A stretch of 64,000 nucleotides of DNA from Aquimarina megaterium XH134 (lineage in GTDB: Bacteria; Bacteroidota; Bacteroidia; Flavobacteriales; Flavobacteriaceae): assembly GCF_000520975.1 (NCBI RefSeq), contig NZ_JACB01000005.1, positions 62,001 through 126,000 on the forward strand, in the 5' to 3' direction. Below are positions 44,551 through 53,108 of the stretch, piece by piece (the stretch's first letter is position 1; the number at the start of each line of letters is the position of its first letter). Made by a program: the position numbers and the translations under genes. Under the pieces are notes generated by a model that saw only the letters and a list, made by a program, of their open reading frames with translations, ran no database searches and had not been told where the DNA came from.

Positions 44551-45813
44551 TTATACATCTTTTCCTTTTAACATCTTATTCCAATATAAATACGGTAACA
44601 TGACTTTTTTGAATATGTATAACCTACGGTGTTCTTTAGCACTATTAAAGACCAACATTCGTTTTAATTTTGGATCAGGAGTAAAATTACCATCATAATC
44701 AAATTCTGCTAATGTCATTTTTCCATACCCTGTAACCAAAGGACAAGAAGAGTACCCGTTATATGCTTTATTATTGGCTTCTTGATGTTTCATTAGTTTT
44801 AAAATATTATCAGCTACAACTGGTGCTTGTTTTCGTATGGCAGCACCAGTTTTTGCTGTAGGAAGTGCAGCCACATCTCCTAATCCAAATATGTTGGGAT
44901 ATGTATTATGCTGTAGTGAATGATGATCTACATCAAGCCACCCAGCATCATTCACTAAAGAAGAAGTTCTTACAAATTTTGGTGCTGCTTGTGGAGGAGC
45001 GATATGCAACATATCGAACGGAAGTTTAATAATATTATCATCTGTAGAAATTTCTCCAATTGTAGTATCTTCATTGATAACACATTTGTTTTCTTCGGGA
45101 GCTACATGTCTGAAATAGATAAACTTATTTTCTGCATCTATTTTATGAGGTGCATAGAAAGGTTTAAAATGAATACCATATCTGCCTATAACCTTCATTA
45201 AAGTTTCTCGAATGGGCTTTACTCCAAAAATAACAGAACCAGGAGTTGCAAAAACTACGTTTGATGTATGTGCAAGCCTCTTTTTTCTTAAATAATCTGC
45301 AGCCAGGTAAGCAATTTTTTGAGGAGCACCTCCACACTTAATAGGAGTTGTTGGTTGTGTAAAAATAGCATTTCCTCCTTTAAAATTTTTAAGAACTTCC
45401 CAGGTGTGTTTAGGGTTTGTATAATTACTACAAACAACACCTTTGTCTAATGCTTCCTGAAGACCTTCTATCATCGATGGTTCCATAACTAGCCCAGTTG
45501 CAACGACCAGATATTTATATGTTATATTTCCACTTGATTTTGTAGATACAGTATTATTTTCAGGATCAAAAGCAATAGCAAAATCCTTAATCCAATTTAC
45601 TTTTTTAGGCATTATAGATGCCATGGACTTTGCAGTTTTTTTATAGGAATACGCTCCTGCACCTACCAAAGTCCAGGCGGGTTGATAGTAATGTGTATCA
45701 GCAGGTTCTATAATTGCAATATCTAATCGACTATCTTTTTTGAGTAGACGAGCCGCTGTCATAATTCCTGCAGTACCCCCTCCTATAACGACAATTTGAT
45801 AATGTGATTTCAT
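44551..45813 (-). CDS. sqr: Sulfide:quinone oxidoreductase
   Basis: A 420-residue FAD protein with the N-terminal dinucleotide fold VVIGGGTAGI, a second nucleotide motif, and three cysteines at positions typical of the enzyme, C128 (VVCSNY), C160 (IKCGGAP) and C357 (SSCPLV). In SQR these form the catalytic disulfide and persulfide relay that oxidises H2S and passes electrons to quinone. The C-terminal aromatic/basic segment (LYIFKKVMLPYLYWNKMLKG) would attach it to the membrane. It has its own promoter with a GTAAC-N4-GTTAC operator at an activating position, and neighbours acting on the persulfide product. Confidence 0.9.
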   Translation of the reverse strand: MKSHYQIVVIGGGTAGIMTAARLLKKDSRLDIAIIEPADTHYYQPAWTLVGAGAYSYKKTAKSMASIMPKKVNWIKDFAIAFDPENNTVSTKSSGNITYKYLVVATGLVMEPSMIEGLQEALDKGVVCSNYTNPKHTWEVLKNFKGGNAIFTQPTTPIKCGGAPQKIAYLAADYLRKKRLAHTSNVVFATPGSVIFGVKPIRETLMKVIGRYGIHFKPFYAPHKIDAENKFIYFRHVAPEENKCVINEDTTIGEISTDDNIIKLPFDMLHIAPPQAAPKFVRTSSLVNDAGWLDVDHHSLQHNTYPNIFGLGDVAALPTAKTGAAIRKQAPVVADNILKLMKHQEANNKAYNGYSSCPLVTGYGKMTLAEFDYDGNFTPDPKLKRMLVFNSAKEHRRLYIFKKVMLPYLYWNKMLKGKDV

Positions 45814-45838
45814 TTATGTCTTCTTTGTATTAGGAAAT

Positions 45839-45882
45839 TAAAAGTACCTTCAATAATTTATTATTACGGTAACTTTGGTTAC
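45839..45882 (-). promoter_or_regulatory. SQR promoter with Crp/Fnr-type site
   Basis: GTAAC-TTTG-GTTAC (45869-45882) is a perfect inverted repeat. Its centre lies 29.5 bp from the first base of the minus-strand -7 box TACTTTTA (45839-45846), placing it about 42 bp before the likely start of transcription: a class-II activator position. Confidence 0.8.
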
Positions 45883-45933
45883 ACAAACAAAAAAATCGAT
45901 GGTTTTATACTTTTAATTCAATGTTTTGGTGTG

Positions 45934-46296
45934 TTAGTTTTTGCACTTTTCCCAAGCGATATACCCACCTTTTAGGTCTATAATATTTTTAAACCCTGTT
46001 TTGGCTAATAGTATTGCTGCTTTCTTACTTCGATTTCCACTTCGGCAGTATACATATAAGGGTTCATCTTTATCAAATTTATTGAACGAAGATTTGAATG
46101 TTGTTTGTTTAAAAAAATCAATATTAATAGCACCATTAATATGTTTGGTATTATATTCATGCGATGTTCTTACATCGACTAATTGTAGATCTTTTTTTTG
46201 TGAGATGGCTTCTTTGAAAGCAAGAGCATCAATTTTGGTGATGGCATCCGTTTGTTGGTTTTGTATTTTAAAAAGAGTCTTAAAAATTGACATCAT
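45934..46296 (-). CDS. Single-domain rhodanese
   Basis: A 120-residue protein with a rhodanese domain: strand LVDVRTSHEYNTKHINGAINI, active-site loop C84-R-S-G-N-R-S (YVYCRSGNRSKKAA) and the C-terminal FKNIIDLKGGYIAW. The active cysteine takes up sulfane sulfur from persulfides or thiosulfate. There is no signal peptide, so it acts in the cytoplasm. It sits between SQR and the MBL-rhodanese gene. No convincing Crp/Fnr site or consensus promoter was found directly upstream, and a terminator separates it from the upstream gene, so its expression route is unclear. Confidence 0.9.
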   Translation of the reverse strand: MMSIFKTLFKIQNQQTDAITKIDALAFKEAISQKKDLQLVDVRTSHEYNTKHINGAINIDFFKQTTFKSSFNKFDKDEPLYVYCRSGNRSKKAAILLAKTGFKNIIDLKGGYIAWEKCKN

Positions 46297-46382
46297 AGCT
46301 GGAGTATATTAAAGTAGTCATTTTACAATAACTTTTGTTTTATATGAATAGTAACTTAAATGCAAACAATACATTTAAAAAT

Positions 46383-46420
46383 AAACACCCAAATCTGTTC
46401 ATTTTTAAATTCAGGTGTTT
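46383..46420 (-). terminator. Terminator after the MBL-rhodanese gene
   Basis: A 12-bp stem with two wobble pairs (46383-46394 with 46409-46420), followed on the minus strand by ATTTT-rich DNA. Confidence 0.65.
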
Positions 46421-46439
46421 TACTTCTAATTTCTATATA

Positions 46440-47855
46440 TTAAAGCATTGTAGTTGGGCAGATATATTCTGATTTTGGAATATCAGTTTTTGCAATTTCT
46501 GCAAATCCACCAATCACATCAACAAATTGATGCCAACCTCTTTGTTTTAAAATAGAGGATGCTATCATGCTTCTGTATCCTCCCGCACAGTATAGTACAA
46601 AAGATTTGTCTTTTGGAAACTTTGCCAAATGCTTATTAATTTCGTTTAAAGGAATATTTATCGCATCAATAATGTGTTCTGAGTCGTACTCACTTTTTTT
46701 ACGAATATCAAAAACCAAAGGCTTTTCTTTGGTATAGGATTTTTCAAATTCATTGGCGGTAATTCTTTTCGAGGTTTCGAACTCTTTTTTAGCATTTTTC
46801 CATGAATCAAACCCGGCATCAAGATATCCTATGGTATTATCATATCCTACTCTTGATAATCTGGTGATTGCTTCTTTTTCCTTTCCTGGATAGGTGATTA
46901 GTAATATTTTTTGTTTCACATCGGGAATCATTTCTCCCACCCATTGAGCAAAACTTCCTTCCAGACCGATATTAATACTATTAGGAATGAACCCTTTAGT
47001 AAAATCTTCTGCATTTCGGGTATCAAGCATTAGTGCATCTGTTTCGGTGGCCACTACTTCGAAAGTATCAGGAAGCAAAGGTCGTATTGCTCGATCCATT
47101 ACTTCATCAAGGCTGTCATATCCTTTGATATTCATTAAAACATTTTGAGGAAAATATCCGGGAGGAGCGGTTAACCCAGTAAGTAAAGCATCAATAAACT
47201 CTTCTTTTGTCATGTCTTCGCGTAAAGCATAATTTACTTTTTTCTGATGCCCAAGAGTGTCAGTAGTTTCTGTACTCATCATTTTACCACAGGCAGAACC
47301 AGCCCCATGATTAGGATACACTATCAAATCATCACTTAGAGGCATAATTTTATTGCGAAGAGAATCATACAAATGACCAGCCAATTTTTCTTCGGTTAAC
47401 TCAGATACAACATGCTGAGCTAGGTCGGGTCGTCCTACATCACCTATAAATAAGGTATCTCCGGTAATAATCCCATGCTCTTTTCCCTGATCATCGATAA
47501 GCAAGTATGTAGTACTTTCCATAGTATGACCCGGAGTATGAATCACTTTTATTTTATACTCTCCGATTTCAAAAACCTGTCCATCTTCTGCAATGGTAGC
47601 ATGATATCCAGGTTTTGCACTGGGGCCAAAAACAATTTCTGCTCCTGTTTTTTTACTTAAGTCAAGATGCCCACTTACAAAATCTGCATGAAAATGGGTC
47701 TCGAATACATATTTTATTGTTGCGTTATCCTCTTTTGCACGATCGATATAGGGGTGTACTTCTCTAAGGGGGTCAAAAACTGCAGCTTCTCCGTTATTCT
47801 CAATATAATAAGCAGCGTGGGCTAAACAGCCCGTATAAATCTGTTCTATTTTCAT
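46440..47855 (-). CDS. MBL-fold persulfide dioxygenase-like protein with two rhodanese domains
   Basis: A 471-residue protein: residues 1-240 are a metallo-beta-lactamase fold with H54-F-H56-A-D58 and H63, the glyoxalase II/ETHE1-type metal site, and the further HTPGHT and HGAGSACG motifs. Then come two rhodanese domains. The first (about 265-355) has lost its catalytic Cys (ILLITYPGKEKE), and the second keeps it, C423 in LYCAGGYRS. This order resembles CstB-type persulfide dioxygenase/sulfurtransferase enzymes that convert persulfides to sulfite and thiosulfate. Its promoter carries a GTAAC-type operator, shared with SQR and SulP. Confidence 0.9.
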   Translation of the reverse strand: MKIEQIYTGCLAHAAYYIENNGEAAVFDPLREVHPYIDRAKEDNATIKYVFETHFHADFVSGHLDLSKKTGAEIVFGPSAKPGYHATIAEDGQVFEIGEYKIKVIHTPGHTMESTTYLLIDDQGKEHGIITGDTLFIGDVGRPDLAQHVVSELTEEKLAGHLYDSLRNKIMPLSDDLIVYPNHGAGSACGKMMSTETTDTLGHQKKVNYALREDMTKEEFIDALLTGLTAPPGYFPQNVLMNIKGYDSLDEVMDRAIRPLLPDTFEVVATETDALMLDTRNAEDFTKGFIPNSINIGLEGSFAQWVGEMIPDVKQKILLITYPGKEKEAITRLSRVGYDNTIGYLDAGFDSWKNAKKEFETSKRITANEFEKSYTKEKPLVFDIRKKSEYDSEHIIDAINIPLNEINKHLAKFPKDKSFVLYCAGGYRSMIASSILKQRGWHQFVDVIGGFAEIAKTDIPKSEYICPTTML

Positions 47856-47885
47856 AAGTATTTACTTTTAAAAGGTTTAATAGTA

Positions 47886-47929
47886 TAAAGGTAGTATGGA
47901 TGTTATTCTTCTACAGTTACTTATGTTAC
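47886..47929 (-). promoter_or_regulatory. MBL-rhodanese promoter with Crp/Fnr-type site
   Basis: The site is GTAAC-N4-GTAAC on the minus strand (47916-47929), one base from the perfect repeat, centred 29.5 bp before the -7 box TACCTTTA (47886-47893). It overlaps the end of the SulP gene. Confidence 0.7.
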
Positions 47930-49660
47930 AGAAGGTGTTTTTTTTGTTTGAAGAGAAATCTTTTCTTGTATAGCAGTTTTTTTACTTGCATTATTGCAGT
48001 GATCATATGCTTCATAAACTTTTACAAAAAGATTTTCTGGACCTATAGTATTGATAAGACCACTGCTAAATATAATATCCCTTGTAGGTCCTATGGCTCC
48101 GGCAATAATAAACTGAATGCCTTTACTTTTGAGATCTTTAACGAGCTGTTTGAGTACATGGGCGGCACTGCTGTCGATATAATTTATGGCTTCTGCATTA
48201 AGTATAATGGTGTTAAGCTCTTTTCCTTTTAAATCAACCTGTTTATAGAGTTCTTTTTTGAAATAATCTTTATTTCCGAAGTATAGTTGAGCATCAAAAC
48301 GAATAATCAAAATATATGGTTGTATTTCAATATCATTACTAAAACGAGTAATGTTTTTGAAGTAATTGGTTCCTTTTATTTTCCCCAAAACTGCAATGTG
48401 AGGTTTTGAAGTTCTATAAACTAATATCAATAAAGAAAACAATACTCCTGATAATATTCCTTCTTTAATACCAATAATAAGAGTAATCAAAAAGGTAAGA
48501 AGGAGAAGGCCAAATTCATCTTTTCTGTTTTTAAAAAGTACAATGGGATATTTTATATCGATCAATCCAAATACCGCTACCATAATTATGGCTGCCAGAA
48601 TCGCGTTGGGCAAAAAATAAAAAAGAGGAGTAAGGAATAATAAAGTTAATCCAACTACGACTGCGCTTATGATTGGGGCTATGCCTGTTTTTGCACCAGC
48701 CTGATCATTAACTGCTGTTCTGGAAAAGCCACCTGTTGTTGGATAAGATTGAAATAAGGAACCGACAATATTAGACGTTCCCAAAGCAATTAATTCCTGA
48801 TTAGGATCAACCTCATACTCTGTATGTTTTTCTTCTACTGCTTTGGCTACAGAAATAGCTTCCATAAAGGCAATAAGAGCTAAAGTAAGAGCAATGGGAA
48901 CAAGCTCCGAAATTCTGGAATACTCAACAATAGGTACCTCAAATTCGGGTAACCCCTTTGGTATTGCACCTACAATTTTTACTCCCAGATCATCTATACC
49001 AGAGGCATAAACACTAACGATTCCAAGAATAACTACAATTAATGCTGCAGGAATTTTTGGATTTATTTTTTTTATGGTTTTGATAAATACAATGGCAAGA
49101 ATTCCAATACCTAGAGTTAAAAAGTTAGTTTGATCTATGGTTTTGAATGCATTGTGTAACAAGATATGTACTTGATTACTACGCTCGATTTCTGTTCCTA
49201 ATACATGTTTTAATTGGCTAAGTCCAATAATAATTGCAGCAGCAGACGTAAAACCACTTATAACAGGTTTGGATAAGAAGTTTACCAAAAACCCCATCTT
49301 TAATATCCCCAAAATAAGCTGAATGCTTCCCATGAATAGAGAGAGAAAGATTGCCATCGTTATATATTCTTCAATACCCGAAAGTGATAGTGCTCCCAAT
49401 CCCGATGCTACAAGAAGAGAATCCATTGCTACGGGGCCTACTGCCAATTGTCGCGAGGTACCCATAATAGCATAGACTACTTGTGGGATCAATGCGGCGT
49501 ATAGCCCAAATACAGGAGGAAGACCTGCAATCATGGCGTATGCCATTCCTTGCGGAATTAACATTATCCCTACAGTTAAACCTGCTGCAATATCTCCCGA
49601 TAAAAACTTTTTTTTATAATCAGGAAGCCATTGAAAAACAGGGAAATATCGCTTTAGCAT
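47921..49660 (-). CDS. SulP-family anion transporter with STAS domain
   Basis: A 579-residue inner-membrane transporter. Residues 20-400 hold about 11-14 hydrophobic segments with the SulP signature near the N-terminus (AAGLTVGIMLIPQGMAYA). Residues 435-550 are a STAS domain with the strand IILNAEAINYIDSSAAHVL, in which the DSSA serine corresponds to the regulatory site. SulP proteins move sulfate, bicarbonate or other anions. The setting among sulfide-oxidation genes and the shared operator favour sulfate or sulfite as cargo, but sequence alone cannot choose. Confidence 0.92.
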   Translation of the reverse strand: MLKRYFPVFQWLPDYKKKFLSGDIAAGLTVGIMLIPQGMAYAMIAGLPPVFGLYAALIPQVVYAIMGTSRQLAVGPVAMDSLLVASGLGALSLSGIEEYITMAIFLSLFMGSIQLILGILKMGFLVNFLSKPVISGFTSAAAIIIGLSQLKHVLGTEIERSNQVHILLHNAFKTIDQTNFLTLGIGILAIVFIKTIKKINPKIPAALIVVILGIVSVYASGIDDLGVKIVGAIPKGLPEFEVPIVEYSRISELVPIALTLALIAFMEAISVAKAVEEKHTEYEVDPNQELIALGTSNIVGSLFQSYPTTGGFSRTAVNDQAGAKTGIAPIISAVVVGLTLLFLTPLFYFLPNAILAAIIMVAVFGLIDIKYPIVLFKNRKDEFGLLLLTFLITLIIGIKEGILSGVLFSLLILVYRTSKPHIAVLGKIKGTNYFKNITRFSNDIEIQPYILIIRFDAQLYFGNKDYFKKELYKQVDLKGKELNTIILNAEAINYIDSSAAHVLKQLVKDLKSKGIQFIIAGAIGPTRDIIFSSGLINTIGPENLFVKVYEAYDHCNNASKKTAIQEKISLQTKKTPSVT

Positions 49661-49679
49661 GTATGCGTGAATTTATAAC

Positions 49680-49723
49680 CAAAAGTAGTAGAACATAAAT
49701 CTATAATCAGTAACATTGGTTAC
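49680..49723 (-). promoter_or_regulatory. SulP promoter with Crp/Fnr-type site
   Basis: GTAAC-ATTG-GTTAC (49710-49723) is a perfect inverted repeat, centred 29.5 bp before an exact consensus -7 box TACTTTTG (49680-49687) on the minus strand. The SulP ATG follows 20 bases later. Confidence 0.82.
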
Positions 49724-49730
49724 ATAGCTT

Positions 49731-50363
49731 TTATAAATCAAGAATTTTGATATAATTCCTATGTAATTCTATTTTATCAATTTGTTCCAGTTTTTTTAAC
49801 AAGCGGGATATCACTACTCTAGAACTATGTAATTCCTGTGCGATTTCCTGATGTGTATTACGAATAATATATTCGTTATTAACTCGAGCTTTTTCCTTCA
49901 GGTAATTTACCAGGCGTTCATCCATTCTATCAAAAGCTATACTATCTAAAGTAATAAGAAGTTCATTTAATCGGTTATGATAACTTTCAAAAACAAAATT
50001 CCTCCAGGATTTGTATTTGGCGGTCCATTCTTCCATTTTTCGAATAGGAATCATGATAAGTTTCGTATCTACTTCTGCGATTGCTCTAATTTCACTGCGA
50101 GTTTGGCCAATACAACAAGTCATTGTCATCGAACAGGTATCTCCTTGTTCTAAATAATATAATAGCAATTCGTCTCCTTCTTTATCTTCTCTAAGTACTT
50201 TTATTGCTCCCGATACGAGTAATGGCATTCCTTTGATATAATCTCCAATTTCAATCAGCTTATATCCAGTAGGAACTTCTCTAAAAGTTCCGACTTGTAG
50301 TATATCGTTTATCAAAGCATTTTCAAACTGGCGTCCGTAACTGTTTTTTAGCTCCTGAATCAT
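49731..50363 (-). CDS. Crp/Fnr-family transcriptional regulator of the sulfur genes
   Basis: A 210-residue regulator with an N-terminal cyclic-nucleotide-like beta barrel (about residues 20-120) and a C-terminal winged helix whose recognition helix reads HSSRVVISRLLKKLEQ. The barrel carries C77, C83 and C84 in GDTCSMTMTCCIGQTRSEIRA; conserved cysteines here could sense persulfide or redox state, but cAMP-contact residues are not recognisable. Its start overlaps the DUF983 stop by four bases, and that operon has the same GTAAC-N4-GTTAC operator as SQR, MBL-rhodanese and SulP, so it likely activates all four and itself. Confidence 0.9.
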   Translation of the reverse strand: MIQELKNSYGRQFENALINDILQVGTFREVPTGYKLIEIGDYIKGMPLLVSGAIKVLREDKEGDELLLYYLEQGDTCSMTMTCCIGQTRSEIRAIAEVDTKLIMIPIRKMEEWTAKYKSWRNFVFESYHNRLNELLITLDSIAFDRMDERLVNYLKEKARVNNEYIIRNTHQEIAQELHSSRVVISRLLKKLEQIDKIELHRNYIKILDL

Positions 50364-50758
50364 TTAGAATCTTGTTTAGCTTTGGCGATAGATGCATCGT
50401 AGGTAAAGAAGAGGTTGGCCCAAATCAATTTTGAAATCGCTCCAATGTATGGCATTAAAAGTATAAGGGTAATAACAATACTGATAAAGATGTGTATTGG
50501 GGTTAGATTTAACCCAAACAGTTGTATCAAGGTAAAAACAGCTGCACTTATCGCTATACCAACTGCATATGAAACATACATTGAACCATAATAAAAACTG
50601 GGCTCTATACTATATTTTAATTGACATGAAGGGCATCTTTTTTTTACTTTATTAAAACGTTTTAGGTCATATGGGTTAGCTTCTAAAAATGCTCCATCAT
50701 GACACCGTGGACATTTTAAAAACAATATGCTATATAGTTTTGAACCTCTACCAAACAT
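50360..50758 (-). CDS. DUF983 membrane protein with zinc ribbon
   Basis: A 132-residue protein: an N-terminal four-cysteine motif (C16-P-R-C19 and C42-P-S-C45) followed by two or three hydrophobic segments, matching DUF983 in layout and length. I start it at ATG 50758 because the -7 box at 50775 excludes the in-frame ATG at 50833 (25 codons more). It overlaps the Crp/Fnr gene by four bases (ATGA) and is translated with it. DUF983 proteins often lie near cytochrome oxidase genes; their role is not established. Metal binding is a reasonable guess from the cysteines. Confidence 0.82.
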   Translation of the reverse strand: MFGRGSKLYSILFLKCPRCHDGAFLEANPYDLKRFNKVKKRCPSCQLKYSIEPSFYYGSMYVSYAVGIAISAAVFTLIQLFGLNLTPIHIFISIVITLILLMPYIGAISKLIWANLFFTYDASIAKAKQDSK

Positions 50759-50774
50759 GTTGTTGAATTTTGGA

Positions 50775-50818
50775 TAAAAGTAATGCACTACAAAATATTT
50801 ATCAGTAACAAAGGTTAC
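50775..50818 (-). promoter_or_regulatory. DUF983-regulator promoter with Crp/Fnr-type site
   Basis: GTAAC-AAAG-GTTAC (50805-50818) is perfect and lies 29.5 bp (centre) before the minus-strand -7 box TACTTTTA (50775-50782). It implies positive autoregulation of the Crp/Fnr gene. Confidence 0.8.
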
Positions 50819-51435
50819 ATATGCAAAGATCATTTTTTGCTCTATAAGGTAGAATGAGACTATAACTTCTTAGATATGTCGATAGACACTGTTTTAAGTT
50901 GTAAAAGAGCAATTTTGCTAAAGGTATTTTATGATTTTGATAACAGTTGCGTTAAAAATATAAAAGTTTAACAAAATTTTAAATACGCTCAAATCTAGGG
51001 ATTCAGGCATTTTATTGATAATTTTTTGATTGTATATTAGATCAGCTTTGTTTTTGTAAATATCTGTATGTTAGGCGTTTATGTTCTTTCTTAAGTTTTA
51101 AACCTCTCTGTATACGAAAATTCTTACTCTTTTTTTAACATTTTTGGGCACTATTGTTATTTGACATAAATTTTCTACTTTTAGTGCTGTACTAAAAATA
51201 AAAAGTAGGCATAATAAGCTTCTTTTTGGTATGATATGATTTTAACTTGGGGGATCTTAAAAGAATGAAAAAACTCATATGTTTTTTAAGTTTTTTAGAT
51301 AAAAACAATCATATTTCCTCACGAAAAAATGATATATACTATAGCGTTATGTTTCTAAATTTAGCATTAGTATACATTAAAAACTAAAACACCATAACTA
51401 AATAAATATTCATTCAATCAAAAAAGGAGGTTTAT
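50819..51435. other. AT-rich intergenic region with strong ribosome-binding site for TldD
   Basis: Over 600 bases without a convincing gene. AAGGAGG (51424-51430) lies 5 bases before the TldD ATG and is unusually strong for this phylum. A possible -7 box TACTTTTA at 51176-51183 would imply a leader of about 250 bases, but no -33 element supports it. A 40-codon frame (51265-51387) has no supporting feature. Confidence 0.55.
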
Positions 51436-53076
51436 ATGAAACGAAGAGATTTTGTTAAATACGCTGGATTAGGATCTGGCGCATTAATGATGCCATCCAT
51501 GCTTATGGGAAATAATATTTCCGCAGAAGCTTTGCTAAATCCTGGGATGGACGTCGCAATCAAGAAAAGCCTTGCAGACATAGCATTAAATACTGCCAAA
51601 ACTTTGGGAGCATCTTATGCCGATGCAAGAATAGGAAGATATCTAAATCAATATGTATTTACCAGAGAAGATAAGGTTCAGAATGTAGTAAATACAGAAT
51701 CTTTTGGAATTGGTATACGAGTTATTACCAATGGAACCTGGGGGTTTGCTTCTACCAATAACGTAACAGAAAAAGGAATTAAAAAAGCAACAGAACAAGC
51801 GGTTGCAATAGCAAAAGCAAATTCAAAAATTCAGAAGGTGCCTGTGAAACTGGCTCCGGTAAAATCTTATGGAGAAGTAACCTGGAAGACACCTATTAAA
51901 AAAGATTTCAAAAAAGTACCTATTTCAGAAAAAGTAGATCTATTGCTTAGTGCTAATGCAGCTGCAATGAAAAATGGAGCTAATTTTGTGAATTCTGGTC
52001 TTTTTATGGTAAATGAGCAAAAATATTTTGCATCTACCGATGGGTCGTATATAGATCAGGATGTTCACCGTATATGGCCAACATTTACGGTTACGGCAAT
52101 TGATCGTGCTAATAATAAATTTAAATCACGCCAGGCAATGAGTGCTCCTATGGGAATGGGATATGAATATATGGATGGTTTGGATTCAGAAAAATTAGAT
52201 GGGCCAGCAGGAATGAAGTTATATAGAGGAAGCTACGATATGGTAGAAGACGCTATTATGGCAGCCAAGCAGGCCAAAGAAAGACTTAGCGCCAAATCGG
52301 TAGAGGCAGGTAAGTATGATTTGGTATTAGAACCAAATCACCTGGGATTAACTATTCATGAATCGGTAGGGCACCCTCTCGAGTTGGATCGTGTACTGGG
52401 ATATGAAGCCAATTATGCAGGAACAAGTTTTGCTACTCTTGATAAATGGAAAACCAAAAACTTCAAGTATGGTAGTGATATTGTTAATCTGGTAGCAGAT
52501 AAAACGCAAGTAGGATCTCTAGGAGCTGTTGGGTATGATGACGAAGGAGTAAAGACAAAACAATGGGATCTTGTACGTAATGGTGTATTAACCAATTATC
52601 AGGCAATAAGAGATCAGGTTCATATGATAGATCAGAATGAATCACATGGTTGTTGTTATTCTCAGAGTTGGAACGATGTGCAATTTCAGCGTATGCCTAA
52701 TGTTTCGTTAGAACCAGGTAAAGAAAAATATAATGTTAATGACATGATAAAAGATGTAGAAAAAGGAATTTATATTGCGGGTAGAGGTTCGTACTCTATC
52801 GACCAGCAACGATATAATTTCCAGTTTGGCGGTACTGCTTTCTACGAAATTAAAAACGGAGCGATTGTGGGTATGTTAGATGATGTTGCTTATCAATCTA
52901 ATACACAGGAGTTTTGGAATTCTTGTGCCAAAATATGTGACAAAGATGACTATAGGTTATTCGGATCGTTCTTTGATGGTAAAGGACAGCCTTCTCAGAT
53001 AAGTGCTGTATCACACGGAAGTTCTACTACTAGGTTTAATAATGTAAATGTGATCAATACAGGTAGAACTATTTAA
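51436..53076 (+). CDS. tldD: TldD-family metalloprotease with Tat-type leader
   Basis: A 546-residue TldD/PmbA protein. The zinc-binding HExxxH motif is H308-E-S-V-G-H313, followed by PLELDRVLGYEANYAGTSF as in TldD. Partner TldE, which lacks this motif, is encoded 32 bases downstream. TldD/E complexes degrade unfolded peptides through a narrow channel and mature some ribosomal peptide antibiotics. Unlike the cytoplasmic E. coli enzyme, this one starts MKRRDFVKYAGLGSGALMMP, which looks like a Tat export signal, so it may act outside the cytoplasm. It has a very strong ribosome-binding site. Confidence 0.9.
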   Translation: MKRRDFVKYAGLGSGALMMPSMLMGNNISAEALLNPGMDVAIKKSLADIALNTAKTLGASYADARIGRYLNQYVFTREDKVQNVVNTESFGIGIRVITNGTWGFASTNNVTEKGIKKATEQAVAIAKANSKIQKVPVKLAPVKSYGEVTWKTPIKKDFKKVPISEKVDLLLSANAAAMKNGANFVNSGLFMVNEQKYFASTDGSYIDQDVHRIWPTFTVTAIDRANNKFKSRQAMSAPMGMGYEYMDGLDSEKLDGPAGMKLYRGSYDMVEDAIMAAKQAKERLSAKSVEAGKYDLVLEPNHLGLTIHESVGHPLELDRVLGYEANYAGTSFATLDKWKTKNFKYGSDIVNLVADKTQVGSLGAVGYDDEGVKTKQWDLVRNGVLTNYQAIRDQVHMIDQNESHGCCYSQSWNDVQFQRMPNVSLEPGKEKYNVNDMIKDVEKGIYIAGRGSYSIDQQRYNFQFGGTAFYEIKNGAIVGMLDDVAYQSNTQEFWNSCAKICDKDDYRLFGSFFDGKGQPSQISAVSHGSSTTRFNNVNVINTGRTI

Positions 53077-53108
53077 AACATCTTTTTCCAACAAATAATA
53101 AAAATATC

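Noticed and set aside
46328..46341. Possible fifth GTAAC-N4-GTTAC site upstream of the single-domain rhodanese
   Set aside because: Only 7 of 10 half-site bases match and no -7 box lies at the 29.5-bp offset found in the other four.
51265..51387. A 40-codon frame upstream of TldD
   Set aside because: No ribosome-binding site, recognisable domain or own promoter; likely chance in AT-rich DNA.
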